Shown here: in pieces, positions 52,792 to 63,300 of the stretch
How the letters are laid out: every line of letters begins with the position of its first letter
Numbering within the stretch: the first letter of the stretch is position 1
Assembly: GCF_030814695.1 (NCBI RefSeq)
Contig: NZ_JAUSVL010000001.1
Span: 2,082,227 to 2,146,226 of the forward strand
DNA length: 64,000 bases
Source: Oligosphaera ethanolica
GTDB taxonomy: Bacteria > Verrucomicrobiota > Lentisphaeria > Oligosphaerales > Oligosphaeraceae
Direction of reading: 5' to 3'
The notes under the pieces: model-generated
The model's input: only the letters and a program-made list of their open reading frames with translations
Told to the model about the DNA's origin: nothing
The model's database searches: none
Position numbers and translations under genes: made by a program

Positions 52792-54294
52792 ATGTCACAT
52801 TCATCATCTGCCGCCCACGAGGCCCTTGTTGTCGGTTCCGGTGCCTCCGGGCTGACCATTGCTCTCCTGCTGGCCAAAACGGGCCGGAAAGTCACCTTGA
52901 TTGAGCAGCAGGCGAGCATCGGCGGCTATCTGCGCCGATTCACCCGCAAAGGCCTGCGCTTCGACACCGGCTTCCACTTCACCGCTGGCTTTGATGACGT
53001 GATGCCCCAAATACTCCAGGTCCTCGACCTCGAACGTGATGTCATCCCGTCGCCCATGCACTCGGCCTTGTACCTTCATGAGAGCGGCCGGCGCCTGGAA
53101 CCACCGGCCACCGGCCTGAGCGAGCTGGCCGAATACCTCGCAGATATCTTTCCCGACGACGCCCCGGCCATCCGGCGCTACTACCAGCTTGAGCAGCAAA
53201 TCGTTGCCGAGACCCCGCTCTTCAATCTGCATAACACCGAGCAGATGCTGGCGCCGCAGCTGTCCTCCTATGACGCCATCACCCTGCAAGAATACTTCGC
53301 AGAGCAGCACTTCCACTCGTCGGAGCTGCCCGCCGTCCTTGGCATCATGGCGTTCTGCCACGGCACGCCGCCTCAGGAAATACCGCTGGGTCAGCATTGC
53401 CGGATCAGCTGCGGCCTTAACCGACACCTATCGCGGGTGGAACACGGCGGCGACGCCTTTCTCAATGGCTTTCACCGGGAACTGAAACGCCATGGCGTCA
53501 CCATCCGTACCAATACCACCATCGACAAAATGTTGAGCTTCACCGCCGACCAGCGTTGCCGCGAGGTACTCCTCAGCACTGGCGAAACTCTCGCCACGGA
53601 CACCATCTTCTTCGCCGTCCACCCCGAATGCTATCTGCCGCTCTTCCCCGAGGCCCTGCTCACGCCAAGCACCCGCCGCCGTTTCGGCAAATACCAGGAC
53701 ACCTGCAGCTTCTTCGCCATCTACGGCCGCCTTGATCATGAACAACCACCCAAGCAGGAGCTCCTTCAGTACATCAGCAGCAACGACCTCAACGCGGTCC
53801 TTGGCCCCGGCGCCAACGCCTACGGCACCGGCATGGTGACCAGTAGCGAACGCGACGCCCAGGGAAAAAAACACACGACCCTTACTGCCTTCCGCAATAT
53901 GCACCTGGATGAATTCAAGGCCCGCTGCGGCATCACCAGCCTCCAACAACGCCATTCCCAAAAATACCTCGATACCAAACAGCAAATCACCGCCGAAATT
54001 GTCGCCGACATCCTCCGCGTCTACCCACAGTACGCCCAGGCCCTCACCGTCCTCGACAGCGCCACGCCACTGACTTTCCTGCGCTATTCCCCGCCGCGCG
54101 GCAGCGCCTACGGCGTCAGAATCAAAATGTCCGAATCGCGCCTGGCCGGCCGGCTCCCCGTGAACAATTGCTTCGCCTTGGGCCATCACGCCATCATGCC
54201 GGGCATTCTCGGCTCCATACTCGGAGCCTTCCTGACCTTCCGCCTGGCCGCCGGCGAAGAACAATACAACGCCGTCGTCGCCAACGCCCGCTAG
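52792..54294 (+). CDS. CrtI/phytoene desaturase-like FAD oxidoreductase
   Basis: A 500-residue flavoprotein. N-terminal ALVVGSGASGLTIALLLAKTGRKVTLIEQ binds FAD, followed by IGGYLRRFTRKGLRFDTGFHFTAG, typical of carotenoid desaturase/isomerase-like enzymes; the C-terminus NCFALGHHAIMPGILGSILGAF completes the FAD contact. APE clusters contain NAD(P)/FAD oxidoreductases, and phytoene desaturase-like proteins are also in proposed ladderane clusters. It may desaturate or isomerise the acyl chain (inference). It lies 17 bases after the ketoreductase. Confidence 0.85.
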   Translation: MSHSSSAAHEALVVGSGASGLTIALLLAKTGRKVTLIEQQASIGGYLRRFTRKGLRFDTGFHFTAGFDDVMPQILQVLDLERDVIPSPMHSALYLHESGRRLEPPATGLSELAEYLADIFPDDAPAIRRYYQLEQQIVAETPLFNLHNTEQMLAPQLSSYDAITLQEYFAEQHFHSSELPAVLGIMAFCHGTPPQEIPLGQHCRISCGLNRHLSRVEHGGDAFLNGFHRELKRHGVTIRTNTTIDKMLSFTADQRCREVLLSTGETLATDTIFFAVHPECYLPLFPEALLTPSTRRRFGKYQDTCSFFAIYGRLDHEQPPKQELLQYISSNDLNAVLGPGANAYGTGMVTSSERDAQGKKHTTLTAFRNMHLDEFKARCGITSLQQRHSQKYLDTKQQITAEIVADILRVYPQYAQALTVLDSATPLTFLRYSPPRGSAYGVRIKMSESRLAGRLPVNNCFALGHHAIMPGILGSILGAFLTFRLAAGEEQYNAVVANAR

Positions 54295-54465
54295 GACGAG
54301 AAGAACACCCGACCATCACCCGCTCATCCGCCAGAACCACAGTGACGACGGCACGGACTTTTGCCGCCAACGCGGGTTGTCTTTCCCCCTCCTTGTGCTA
54401 CTGTACCGAAACATTGACTTGGTTTATTCCTATTGTTTTTGACCTATTACGCGGAGGATCTTGCG

Positions 54466-55677
54466 ATGACGACGTTCAAGAAGGGCAATGTTTTGCCGGA
54501 TGCGGGTGGTTATTATGGCGAGTACGGCGGTGTTTACGTGCCGGAGTGCTTGATTGGTCCTTTGCAGGAGGTAACGGATGCGTATCAGCGGATCAGTCGG
54601 TCGGCTGATTTCATTGCCGAGTTGCGTTATATCCGGAAGCATTTTCAGGGCCGGCCGACGCCGGTGAGTTATTGCAAGCGGCTGTCCGACCAGCTTGGTG
54701 GCGCGCGGATTTATTTGAAGCGTGAGGATTTGAATCACAGCGGTGCGCACAAACTCAATCACTGCATGGGCGAGGGCCTGCTGGCGAAGTACATGGGCAA
54801 GAAGCGGGTGATTGCCGAGACGGGCGCGGGCCAGCATGGCGTGGCCTTGGCGACGGCGGCGGCGTATTTTGGCCTGGAGTGCGAGATCCACATGGGTGAA
54901 GTGGACATCGCCAAGCAGGCGCCCAATGTCGCCCGCATGAAACTGCTGGGCGCCAAGGTAGTCCCCGTGACCTTCGGCCTGCGGACCTTGAAAGAGGCGG
55001 TCGACTCCGCCTTTGCCGAGTATCTGAAGGACCCGGTCAACACGATTTACTGCATTGGGTCGGTGGTAGGGCCGCATCCCTTCCCCATGCTGGTGCGGGA
55101 CTTCCAGGAAGTAGTCGGCATTGAAGCCCGCGAGCAGTTCCTGGACATGACCGGCGGCCTGCCCGAGGCCGTGACGGCCTGCGTCGGCGGCGGCAGCAAC
55201 GCCATGGGCATTTTCCGCGGCTTCCTGGACGACCCGACCGCGCTGTACGGCGTCGAGCCCCTGGGCAAAGGCCCGAAGACCGGCGACCATGCCGCGAGCA
55301 TGACCTACGGCACGCCCGGCATCATCCACGGCTTCAAATGCTACTTGCTGCAGGACAAAGACGGCGAGCCCCTGCCAGTCTATTCCTGCGCCAGCGGCCT
55401 GGACTATCCCGGCGTCGGCCCCGAACACTGCTACCTGAAAGACCAGGGCAGGGTGCAGTATGTCACCGCACTGGATACCGAGGCGATTGACGCATTCTTC
55501 AAACTCTCTCGCCTGGAAGGCATCATCCCAGCACTCGAAAGCGCCCACGCCGTCGCCTACGCCATGAAACTGGCGCAGGAAATGAAGCAAGGCGCCATCC
55601 TCGTCAATCTCTCCGGACGCGGTGACAAGGACCTCGACTACGTCATCGAAAACTACGGCTTCGGCACCCCGGAATAA
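54466..55677 (+). CDS. trpB: Tryptophan synthase beta chain
   Basis: PLP enzyme that condenses indole and serine to tryptophan. 403 residues. Motifs: [43 protein letters not shown] with the PLP Lys at 96, [28 protein letters not shown] (phosphate loop), PALESAHAV and [11 protein letters not shown]. This is the TrpB1 type that partners TrpA. It stands alone, 171 bases after the cluster, with no trpA beside it. ATG 54466 has ggagg 8 bases upstream; an in-frame upstream start at 54433 is less likely. Confidence 0.95.
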   Translation: MTTFKKGNVLPDAGGYYGEYGGVYVPECLIGPLQEVTDAYQRISRSADFIAELRYIRKHFQGRPTPVSYCKRLSDQLGGARIYLKREDLNHSGAHKLNHCMGEGLLAKYMGKKRVIAETGAGQHGVALATAAAYFGLECEIHMGEVDIAKQAPNVARMKLLGAKVVPVTFGLRTLKEAVDSAFAEYLKDPVNTIYCIGSVVGPHPFPMLVRDFQEVVGIEAREQFLDMTGGLPEAVTACVGGGSNAMGIFRGFLDDPTALYGVEPLGKGPKTGDHAASMTYGTPGIIHGFKCYLLQDKDGEPLPVYSCASGLDYPGVGPEHCYLKDQGRVQYVTALDTEAIDAFFKLSRLEGIIPALESAHAVAYAMKLAQEMKQGAILVNLSGRGDKDLDYVIENYGFGTPE

Positions 55678-56000
55678 CCCGACGCCGGGGCGGCGGCGCG
55701 CCCTGAGTAGCAGCGGCTTCCAGCCGCTGCTCGCAAACACCTGGCAGAACGAATAACAACAAGACAGACATCGCAAGACCGGTGCGGCTGCGCGACCAGG
55801 ATGGGAATCGGTCAGCCATTGATACTGTATGCCAGTAATGCCTCTTTCTGGCGCGGTGGGACGCGACGTGCCTGGCCAATGTGGCGCCCTCCGGGCGCAT
55901 TCCTATATTATTGTCATACCCCGGGGTGCGGCGCCCTCCGGGCGCCTCTCCCGGGGTTATGCATGGTACGGCCCTGCGGGCCGAACTTGGCCGATCAGGC
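55678..56000 (+). repeat. Intergenic repeats: stem-rich leader and family B copy 4
   Basis: gagtagcagcggcttccagc near 55705 recurs inverted near 60085-60110. Family B (55803-56000) begins aatcggtcagccattgat and has gcgccctccgggcgc twice, the second enclosed by ccccgggg-type arms where other copies have cccctggt/accagggg. No gene seen. Confidence 0.85.
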
Positions 56001-56178
56001 ATTGTATTGCCGCGAAGCGGCAGAAGCGCTGAAAGCGCGAAATATGATAGCCCAGGGCAAGCACGCTGAAAGCGTGCGCCGCCCTGGGTACAACGCCAAC
56101 TATGGCCGTGTTCCTCGGCCGCTTTGGTCCCAGTCGGCGCAGCTGACTGGGACCAAAGCGGCAATGGAACTCATTGAC
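56001..56178 (-). repeat. Dispersed repeat family A, inverted copy 5
   Basis: Reverse-complement of family A: ccgcgaagcgg, gcgctgaaagcgc, a cccagggc...gccctggg hairpin and the long stem, here ccgctttggtcccagtc / gactgggaccaaagcgg. Both arms differ from other copies at matching positions, so pairing is kept. Confidence 0.9.
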
Positions 56179-56257
56179 TGCTGCAGTATTGCGCGCTGCG
56201 CCCCATCGTCGATGGTCTTTTAGGTCGCCCCTACAGATACTGTGTTTGCTACAGGCG

Positions 56258-57286
56258 TCAAGCCGCCGGCGTTTTTATCTTCATCTCGTATTGCGGATCA
56301 TACTTCGCGCCATTCAACACCATCCTGCGAAGAATGAGAACCATTGACCGCATACAGGCGCACCTGGCTGTGAGTGGCTTCTTGCCTCTTTGAACCAGCC
56401 TTTCGTACTTGTTAGTCAACGTAGGAACCTTTTTCACTGAATGTATTGCGCACAAATACAACACCTTGCGAAGCAATGGCGAGCCATGTTTACTCAGCCG
56501 CGATTTGTTCACGCTGGTCCCAGATTCCTTCCTGCACGGCGCCAGGCCCGTATAAGCAGACAGTTCATTTCGAGACTTATCCTCCCTAATAGGGCCAATT
56601 TCACTGAGAATTATGCAGGCTGACAAGAATGCAATACCTGGAAAACTGCTCATGATGCCCACGTTCGTCTTGAGTTCCTCGTGCTGGGCAACAAGCTTCT
56701 TCATGCCCTTCTCAAGCTTGTCGATTTCCTGCGTATAAACGGCGATAACCCGCTCTTCGGCTTTATATACGACACTACCTCGAGTCATGGTTTGCAGCCT
56801 CGTTTTGGCGGCAGCCCTGCTACAAACCAGAGCTTCACGGGTTCTAACCAACTCCCTGAGCTGCTGATATTCGTCGGGAAGAACTTGAGTAGGCTTAGGC
56901 TTACGTTCGGTGCCCATCCGCGCCAAGCACCTTGCCTCCATTGCATCAGTCCGATTGCCAAGACCATGACTGTCAATGAACGCCTTGGTGATTCGCGGAT
57001 TGAGAATCGCTGGGGAACTTCCGGGAAAGGCTTCGATAATCCAAGGAAGCATCTCGCAGGAAAATTTGCCTGTAGACTCCATGACAAATCCAAGCGAGTT
57101 TCCATCCTGCAGCGCTTCCGGAACCTTACTGGCAATCCACTGGGCCATTTCGGCAATACCTTCCTGCGTGCGCTGGAACTTGCGGCTTGGAAGGATGCGG
57201 AAGTCCTCCTGGTGGTTGTCAATTGCCGCCACAAAGGTGGCCTTAGCAACGTCAAGTCCACACCACATTGTTGATGTTGTAACCAT
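56258..57286 (-). CDS. IS110-family transposase
   Basis: A 342-residue DEDD-type recombinase. N-terminal RuvC-like part: WCGLDVAKATFVAAID (first Asp), GFVMESTGKFS (Glu), RITKAFIDSHGLGNRTDAMEARCLARMG (Asp pair). C-terminal Tnp domain with the serine region: MSSFPGIAFLSACIILSEIG and SAYTGLAPCRKESGTSVNKSRLSKHGSPLLRKVLY. Start at 57286 has aaggagg 8 bases upstream. The family uses a structured bridge RNA from the element's non-coding end to pick target and donor. Element ends were not identified. Confidence 0.93.
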   Translation of the reverse strand: MVTTSTMWCGLDVAKATFVAAIDNHQEDFRILPSRKFQRTQEGIAEMAQWIASKVPEALQDGNSLGFVMESTGKFSCEMLPWIIEAFPGSSPAILNPRITKAFIDSHGLGNRTDAMEARCLARMGTERKPKPTQVLPDEYQQLRELVRTREALVCSRAAAKTRLQTMTRGSVVYKAEERVIAVYTQEIDKLEKGMKKLVAQHEELKTNVGIMSSFPGIAFLSACIILSEIGPIREDKSRNELSAYTGLAPCRKESGTSVNKSRLSKHGSPLLRKVLYLCAIHSVKKVPTLTNKYERLVQRGKKPLTARCACMRSMVLILRRMVLNGAKYDPQYEMKIKTPAA

Positions 57287-57500
57287 GATTGAATCCTCCT
57301 TGTTGGCCACGTAGGGTAAGGAAGTGCCCACAAAATCTGACTTATGAATGCGAACTCATGGGTTCTTGATACTGTACGAATTTTGTGGAGCACGGAAACG
57401 GGATGCCGCACTTTCTGTAGGACGCCTTTGTCAAAGCAAGGGCTCAACGTGCTGGCATCCCGTGTTTTTTCCCGGTTGGCCACTCGGGAAAAAAGCCGAA
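57287..57500 (-). ncRNA. Candidate bridge RNA region of the IS110 element
   Basis: IS110-group elements encode the bridge RNA in the non-coding end upstream of the recombinase; this stretch is in that position. It is rich in pairing potential: acgggatgcc (about 57397) with ggcatcccgt (about 57454), and a hairpin ttttttcccg / cgggaaaaaa at 57465-57494 that could end transcription in either direction. Boundaries and loops are not defined. The following bases to 57640 include ccgaaccttgcggttcgg and no gene. Confidence 0.3.
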
Positions 57501-58222
57501 ATAAAATATTACCCAAAGAGCATGATGCACATTCCTTGCACTCGCTTCGCTCGTGTTCCGAACCTTGCGGTTCGGCTGAAACAACGCGCAATAAAAAAAG
57601 CGGCGCGGATCATATAAGGGCTCATTGCGGGTGTGGCCCTTCCCCAGGGCGACGCGCCCTGCGGGCGCTTGCCGTGTGCCCGGCATGGGCGAGAACGATC
57701 CCCCACTCCCATAAAATCTGCGGATTAGAGGAGGCTTGGGGACTCATTGAGTGACAACAAGAGTAGCGAAAGGCAAGTAGGCGCCCGCGAGGGCGTCAGG
57801 CGAAAGAAGCCCTGGCAACGGCACGACCGCAGGGATACGAACGGACAGTGAGGCATAGCGTGGGCGATGAGCGTGCGGCTAAACGCGAAATCCAACAGTC
57901 ACCGAAAGACACGCAGTGTAGAGTCCGGCGGCACGGGCCAATTACGTTCTCGCACCTTACCCGGGGAGATCTCCAGCGTGAGAGCGCTGGAGAAGTCAGC
58001 AGAGGCCATAGTAGCGTAGAAGCTGTTGAAAGGCAGTGGAGCGAAGGGCCGAAGAACAGGAAACGCAACGATGGACAAACTCGCCAAGGAAGCGAATAAG
58101 GAAGACGCAACCACTGAAACGGCTGGGACGACTGGCTGGGACGGCGGGCCGGTGACGGTGAAGCAATGGATGTGTGAAGCCAACACGGGTATCAACCGTA
58201 GTTTTCGAGGCGGAGAATGAAC

Positions 58223-59500
58223 ATGTCAGACGTGCGTAACGAACCAAACCAAGCAACAGTACCAGGCCCGAGCCTGGAGGAGGTGTTGAACAACGAGAAC
58301 GTATGGGCGGCGTGGAAGGCGGTCAAAGCCAACGACGGCGCGCCCGGAGTCGATGGGATGGATGTGCAGAAGACTGCCGAACACCTGCGGAAACATGGTC
58401 AGGAGATATGGGAAAAGGTCCGACAAGGGACATACATTCCGGGAGCCATCCTGGCTGTGGAAATACCAAAGGCGAACGGCGGTACGCGCAAACTAGGCAT
58501 TCCCAACGTACAGGATCGACTGATCCAACAGGCACTTCACCAAGTGCTGAGCTTACGGTGGGAACCTCTTTTCAGCAACAGCAGCTACGGCTTCCGGCCC
58601 AATCGGAGCGCGCATGACGCGATTCGCCGGGCACAGGAGATCGTCATGTCAGGACGGATTTGGGTGGTGGACATCGACTTGAAGAGCTTCTTCGACGAAG
58701 TCAACCACGACATCCTGATGCGAGAGCTGCGCAAAGAGGTTACCGACAAACGAATACTGAAGCTGATCGGCCGATACCTGACTGCCCCGATGGTTGAAAA
58801 AGACGGCACTCGAACCAAGCGAACGAAAGGCGTGCCGCAAGGCGGCCCTCTGTCGCCACTGCTGGCGAACATCTATCTGACCCCGTTGGACCAAGAACTG
58901 GAGAAGCGGCAGCTGCCGTTTACCCGATACGCGGACGACGTGGCCATCTATGCCGGAAGCCGCCGCGCGGCCGAACGCATTCTGTCAGATATTGTCGAAT
59001 GGATCGAGACGAAGTTGAAGATCCCTGTCAATCGGGACAAGAGCAAAAGCGGGAAAAGTGATGACACGGCCTACCTAGGAGTTACCATACATTCCGATGG
59101 CAAGATGGAAGTGGAGACCAAACGGCTTGAGCGCATGAAGGCCGAGGTCCGCAGGCTGTGGGACGCCAGGCAGAACCTGACGAGCGAACAGCTGCGAGGC
59201 CAATGGCGGAAATACGCCACGGGCTGGTGGAACTATTTCCAAATCGCCACGCAAAGACGCAACGTCGCCGATACGGCGGGCTGGATAAGGAGGCACATCA
59301 GAAAGTGCTTCTGGATACGCTGGCACTCAGACGCCGGTCGAAGAAAGGCGTTGATTGCACTCGGAATAACGGGAAAGATGCTACAATGGGCAAAAACATC
59401 ACGAGGAGCCTGGTGCATGGCGAAATCACAGCTGATGCATACGGCGCTGAGCAACAAAACCATGGACAAATACGGTCTCATTGTGCCTTGGAGCGTTTAA
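58223..59500 (+). CDS. ltrA: Group II intron reverse transcriptase/maturase
   Basis: A 425-residue intron-encoded protein. The RT domain has GAPGVDGMD, GTRKLGIPNVQDRLIQQAL, SYGFRPNRSAHDAI, VVDIDLKSFFDEVNHD, TKGVPQGGPLSPLLANIYL and the catalytic FTRYADDVAIY. A GIIM maturase domain follows (RRLWDARQNLTSEQLRGQW ... GWWNYFQ) and the protein ends IVPWSV. No HNH endonuclease domain is present. Start at 58223 gives a 7-base distance from ggag (58212-58215); ATG 58217 is too close. It assists splicing and retrohoming of the intron. Confidence 0.95.
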   Translation: MSDVRNEPNQATVPGPSLEEVLNNENVWAAWKAVKANDGAPGVDGMDVQKTAEHLRKHGQEIWEKVRQGTYIPGAILAVEIPKANGGTRKLGIPNVQDRLIQQALHQVLSLRWEPLFSNSSYGFRPNRSAHDAIRRAQEIVMSGRIWVVDIDLKSFFDEVNHDILMRELRKEVTDKRILKLIGRYLTAPMVEKDGTRTKRTKGVPQGGPLSPLLANIYLTPLDQELEKRQLPFTRYADDVAIYAGSRRAAERILSDIVEWIETKLKIPVNRDKSKSGKSDDTAYLGVTIHSDGKMEVETKRLERMKAEVRRLWDARQNLTSEQLRGQWRKYATGWWNYFQIATQRRNVADTAGWIRRHIRKCFWIRWHSDAGRRKALIALGITGKMLQWAKTSRGAWCMAKSQLMHTALSNKTMDKYGLIVPWSV

Positions 59501-59527
59501 CCGGTCATAAAAGAACCGGTGCTGTTC

Positions 59528-59563
59528 AACCGCCGGATGCGGAAAACCGCATGTCCGGTGGTG
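59528..59563 (+). ncRNA. Group II intron domain V
   Basis: Hairpin ccgccggatgcgg-aaaa-ccgcatgtccggtgg with a GAAA-like loop and the two-base bulge region typical of domain V, 28 bases after the maturase stop. The catalytic triad appears as CGC rather than AGC. Confidence 0.75.
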
Positions 59564-59718
59564 TGGAAGGGCGCGGGGCGCAATCCCCGTTGCCCCATCC
59601 GATCTGGGCTATCTTAGGTCGCACCTTCGGTGCTCAAAACCTCGGCGAATGGTCACGCGAACGGTCACCAATCAACTCCTCGCCAACCATTGCCAGTACA
59701 CTACGTGAAGAGCACTAA

Positions 59719-59957
59719 TCCTATGAAACCCGCTGCCGCAAAGGACGGCGGAAATCAAGGTCGGATGGTTGGGCGGCGGCGGGCCGTGGGTTTCCTGCAA
59801 ATTGTCCCCGGTGTTTTCCCCACTGGGGTGATTACTCCTATGAAACACGCTGCCGCAAAGGTCGGCGGAAATCAAGGTCGGATGGCTGGGCGGCGACTGG
59901 CCGTGGGTTTCCTGCAAATTGTCCCAGCGAAGCGCCGGGGTGTACACTGACCGATTA
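59719..59957 (-). repeat. Family D tandem pair, inverted (right member of a large inverted repeat)
   Basis: Two D units in reverse orientation, in the same order and with the same variant 5' ends as 31341-31571. The unit junction reads attactcctatgaaacacgc on this strand. It ends with tgtacactgaccgattac, the mirrored end motif. Confidence 0.92.
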
Positions 59958-60238
59958 CGTCTCGCGGTCGTGGAGTGGGCGTCTCGCCCACTCCGACAAG
60001 ACGGCTTATTAAACCGTCCTCGTCATCCACGCCGACCGTACCCGGCCCGTCTCCCCCGCCGCACGAGCCGTGCGCACAGCGGCTGGAAGCCGCTGCTACT
60101 CCGGGCCCGCCATGACTCCGCTGCCGCAAAGGACGGCGGAAATCAAGGTCGGATGGTTGGGCGGCGACTGGCCGTGGGTTTCCTGCAAATTGTCCCCGGT
60201 GAATTCCCTGCCGGGGTGGTTACTGACCGATTACGCGC
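59957..60238 (-). repeat. Inverted family F and third inverted family D copy
   Basis: 59957-60050 is family F in reverse (ggagtgggcgtctcgcccactcc hairpin); 60117-60238 is a further D unit in reverse ending gttactgaccgattacgc. The order F-D-D of the left flank (30.6-31.6 kb) is thus mirrored here. Confidence 0.88.
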
Positions 60239-60352
60239 GATCAATGCCGTCCCAGCGCGGGGTGGTAGCACGCCATTGATGTCGGTGTTATGTTGAGGTT
60301 CTTCCCCTGTCTTCCTCCCGCCCAACGAAACCGAACACCAATGGAGTGCGCC

Positions 60353-63300
60353 ATGCCCACGAGTTCGCGACGCCTGCTTGCCCTGTCCGCCATGCTATCC
60401 GTAGTCGGCTGCCTGCAAGCCCAGCCATTACTGCAATGGCCATTGACGGAGGGTGACGGCAATGTCGCCAACGATCATTCCGGCAACGGCCTCAATGGCG
60501 TCATCACCGCCAAATGGCACCCGAGCGCCGAGGGCCCGGTCCTGAATTTTGACGGCACGGCCGCGACCCAGGTGACGATCGATCTGCCGGAAGACAAGCG
60601 CCTGGGCACGGGCTCGTGGACGCTGTCGGCGTGGGTCCGGCCCGACAAGCTGGGGATGCCCGAAAGCCGCGAGGGCCAGAACACACGCCGGATGTTCTCC
60701 TACGGCCAGTGGCCGCAGGCGATCATTACCTTGAACATCAATGGCAATGGCAGCTTTGGTTGCTATATGGCCTACAATGACGTGCAGGGCAAGCGCGTTT
60801 CCGGCGATGCGAGTTCGGCGCCGGGGGCGGTGGCGCTAGGCGTCTGGACGCATGTGGTGATGGTCTGCGATCGCGAGGCGGGCCAGCTGCGGCCCTATGT
60901 GAACGGCATCCGCCAGGGGGCAAAGGCGTTGCCGACGACTTTCGCCGGCGACTTCGACGTCTTCGGCAATCTGAGCTTCGGTAACGGCTGGCAGAATTAC
61001 AGCGGCGACATGGGCGCCATCGGCGTGTATCGCCAGGCGCTCGCGGACAGCGCGGTCATCGGCCTATTCCGGGAACAATCTCCGCGCTTTGGCATGGCCG
61101 AGGACACGCTCAACGAACAAGAAAAGGCCGCACTCGCCGCCGCCGCCGAAGCCGCCGCCCGCGCCGAGGCTATGAACGCCTACCAGGAGAAAAGCGATGC
61201 CGCCAGCGCAGCCATTGCCGCCGGCGACTATCGTGCCGCTCAGGCGCCCCTGCGTGAGCTGCTCGCTCAGACGCAGACGCCGGCGCATTTCCGCAGCTAC
61301 GCGCATCTGCGACTGGCGCAGGCAATGGTCCTCGCCGGCGACCGCGATGGCGCCCAGCGCGAATACGCCGCTCTCGCCGAAACGACCGACTATCCCGCCG
61401 TGCATCGGCAGGAAGCGCGGGAACTGATTGACGAGCTGGACCGGCAGGCGCGCGGCCTGCCACCGCGTGACCCGGCGGCTAACCGCACGGCGATTCCAAG
61501 CATATCGGATTTCGCGGCGGAGGTCGTCGTCGCACCGGATGGCGACGACAGCGGCGACGGCACGCCAACCTCGCCGCTCAAAACGCTCAATCGCGCCAGG
61601 GACCTCGTGCGGGCGCTGCGCGGCCGCGGCGAAAAGGGCGCCATTCGGGTGCTCGTGCGCAGCGGCGTCTATCCCGTGACTGAGACTTTCACCCTGACGG
61701 CGGAGGATTCCGGCACTGCTGAGGGCCCGGTGGTCTATCAGGCAGAGGAATTGGGCAAGGCCGTGTTCTACGGCGGCGCCAAAGTCAGGGACTTCGAGCC
61801 CGTTACCGCGCCGGACATCCTGGCGCGGCTGCCCGAAGAGGCGCGAGGCAAAGTCTGGCAGGCTGATTTGCGGGCGCAGGGCATTAGCAACTACGGTGCG
61901 CTGCGTGTCCGCGGCGGCATTGGCCAGCCGCCGGCGCCGCCGACTCTGGAACTCTTTGTCAATGGCCAGCCCATGACTCTCGCCCGCTGGCCCAACGAGG
62001 GCTTCGTGCCCATCCGTGAGCTCATCGAGCCCGGTTCGGCCAAAGAGAAAAAGCCGTCGGTCTTTGGCTATAACGACGATCGTCACGCGCGCTGGACCAA
62101 GGCCAACGATCCCTGGCTCTTCGGCTACTGGCTGTTCCTCTGGGCGGACGCCACCATCAAGATCGGCAAAATCGACACCGAAGCCAAGACCATCACCACC
62201 GCCGAGCCCTACCACTACGGCGGCCGCGGCATGAACAACACCCAGGGCATTATCTACTACGCCTTCAATCTGCTGGAAGAAATCGACCAGCCCGGCGAAT
62301 GGTACCTCGACCGCGAAGCCGGCATGCTCTATCTCTATCCCGAAGGCGACCCGAACCGCGCCATCGTCGAGATCGGCATGCACGCCGGCCCCATGGCATC
62401 GCTCACCGAAGTCAGTCATGTGCGTTTGGAAGGTCTCGCCTTCGACCTCGGCCGCTACCGCGGCATCGTCGCCGAAAACTGCTCGGACTGCCTGGTCGCC
62501 GGCTGCACGCTCACCCGCCTGGCCGACACCGGCATCATCGCCACCGGCGGCAAGCGCTTCGGCATCTTCGGCTGCGATCTCAGCGCCTTGGGGCGCCTGG
62601 GCGTGATCCTCCAGGGCGGCGACCGCAAAACCCTCACCCCCGCCGGACACTTCCTCGAAAACTGCCGCATCCACTCCTTTGGGCGGGTTGACCGCACCTA
62701 CACGCAGGCCGTGTCCCTCGGCGGTGTCGGCAATCGGGTGTCGCACTGTCTGATGTACGACTGCCCCACCAGCGTCATCAGCATGGGCGGCAACGACCAC
62801 GTCTTCGAATACAACGACGTGCACAGCGCCGTCAAGGAATCCGACGACCAGGGCGGCGTGGACATGTGGGGCAACCCGACCTTCCGCGGGAACATCTTCC
62901 GCTTCAATCGCTTCCGCAGCGTCGGCAAGCCCGCCGTCGGCCACGCCGTGCACGGCCAGGCCGCCATACGCTTCGATGACGCCATCAGCGGCCAGCTCGT
63001 CTACGGCAATATCCTCTACCAGGGCTCGAACGGCAATTTCGGCGCCATACAAATGAATAGCGGCCGGGACAATATCTTCGACAACAATCTCTTCATTGAC
63101 AACAAACACGCCATCAGCGGCGGCTGGAACCCCGGCAATGCCCACTGGAAAGACACCCAGACGGGCAAAAAAGCCGAAGCCTACACCAGCGACCTGTACC
63201 TGGAACGCTACCCCGCCATCGCCACGATGTTCGACGGCAACGGCCGGAATTTCTTCTGGCGAAATGTCTTCTGGCGCTGTGGCACCATCGGCCAGCGCGG

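Larger units (their letters stand above)
57674..59603 (+). mobile_element. Group II intron, 1930 bp, with maturase
   Basis: 5' end gtgtgcccggcatgggcg fits the GUGYG consensus; a domain V-like hairpin lies at 59528-59563 and the 3' end reads ccccatccgat (AY ending). Flanks cgcttgcc and ctgggctatc join to rebuild the family A second hairpin (cccagggcgacgc ... gcttgccctgggctat), whose intact form occurs at 23016-23062. This fixes both boundaries. The maturase gene is intact. Confidence 0.88.

Noticed and set aside
57751-57760. gtgacaacaa as the 5' end of the group II intron
   Set aside because: gtgtgcccgg at 57674 fits the consensus better and makes the joined flanks rebuild a known repeat hairpin exactly.
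61064-63145. 693-residue open frame on the minus strand
   Set aside because: It is the antisense shadow of the beta-helix gene at 60353. Its translation is a low-complexity Val/Ala/Asp/Gly mix without domains, typical of GC-rich third-position bias.
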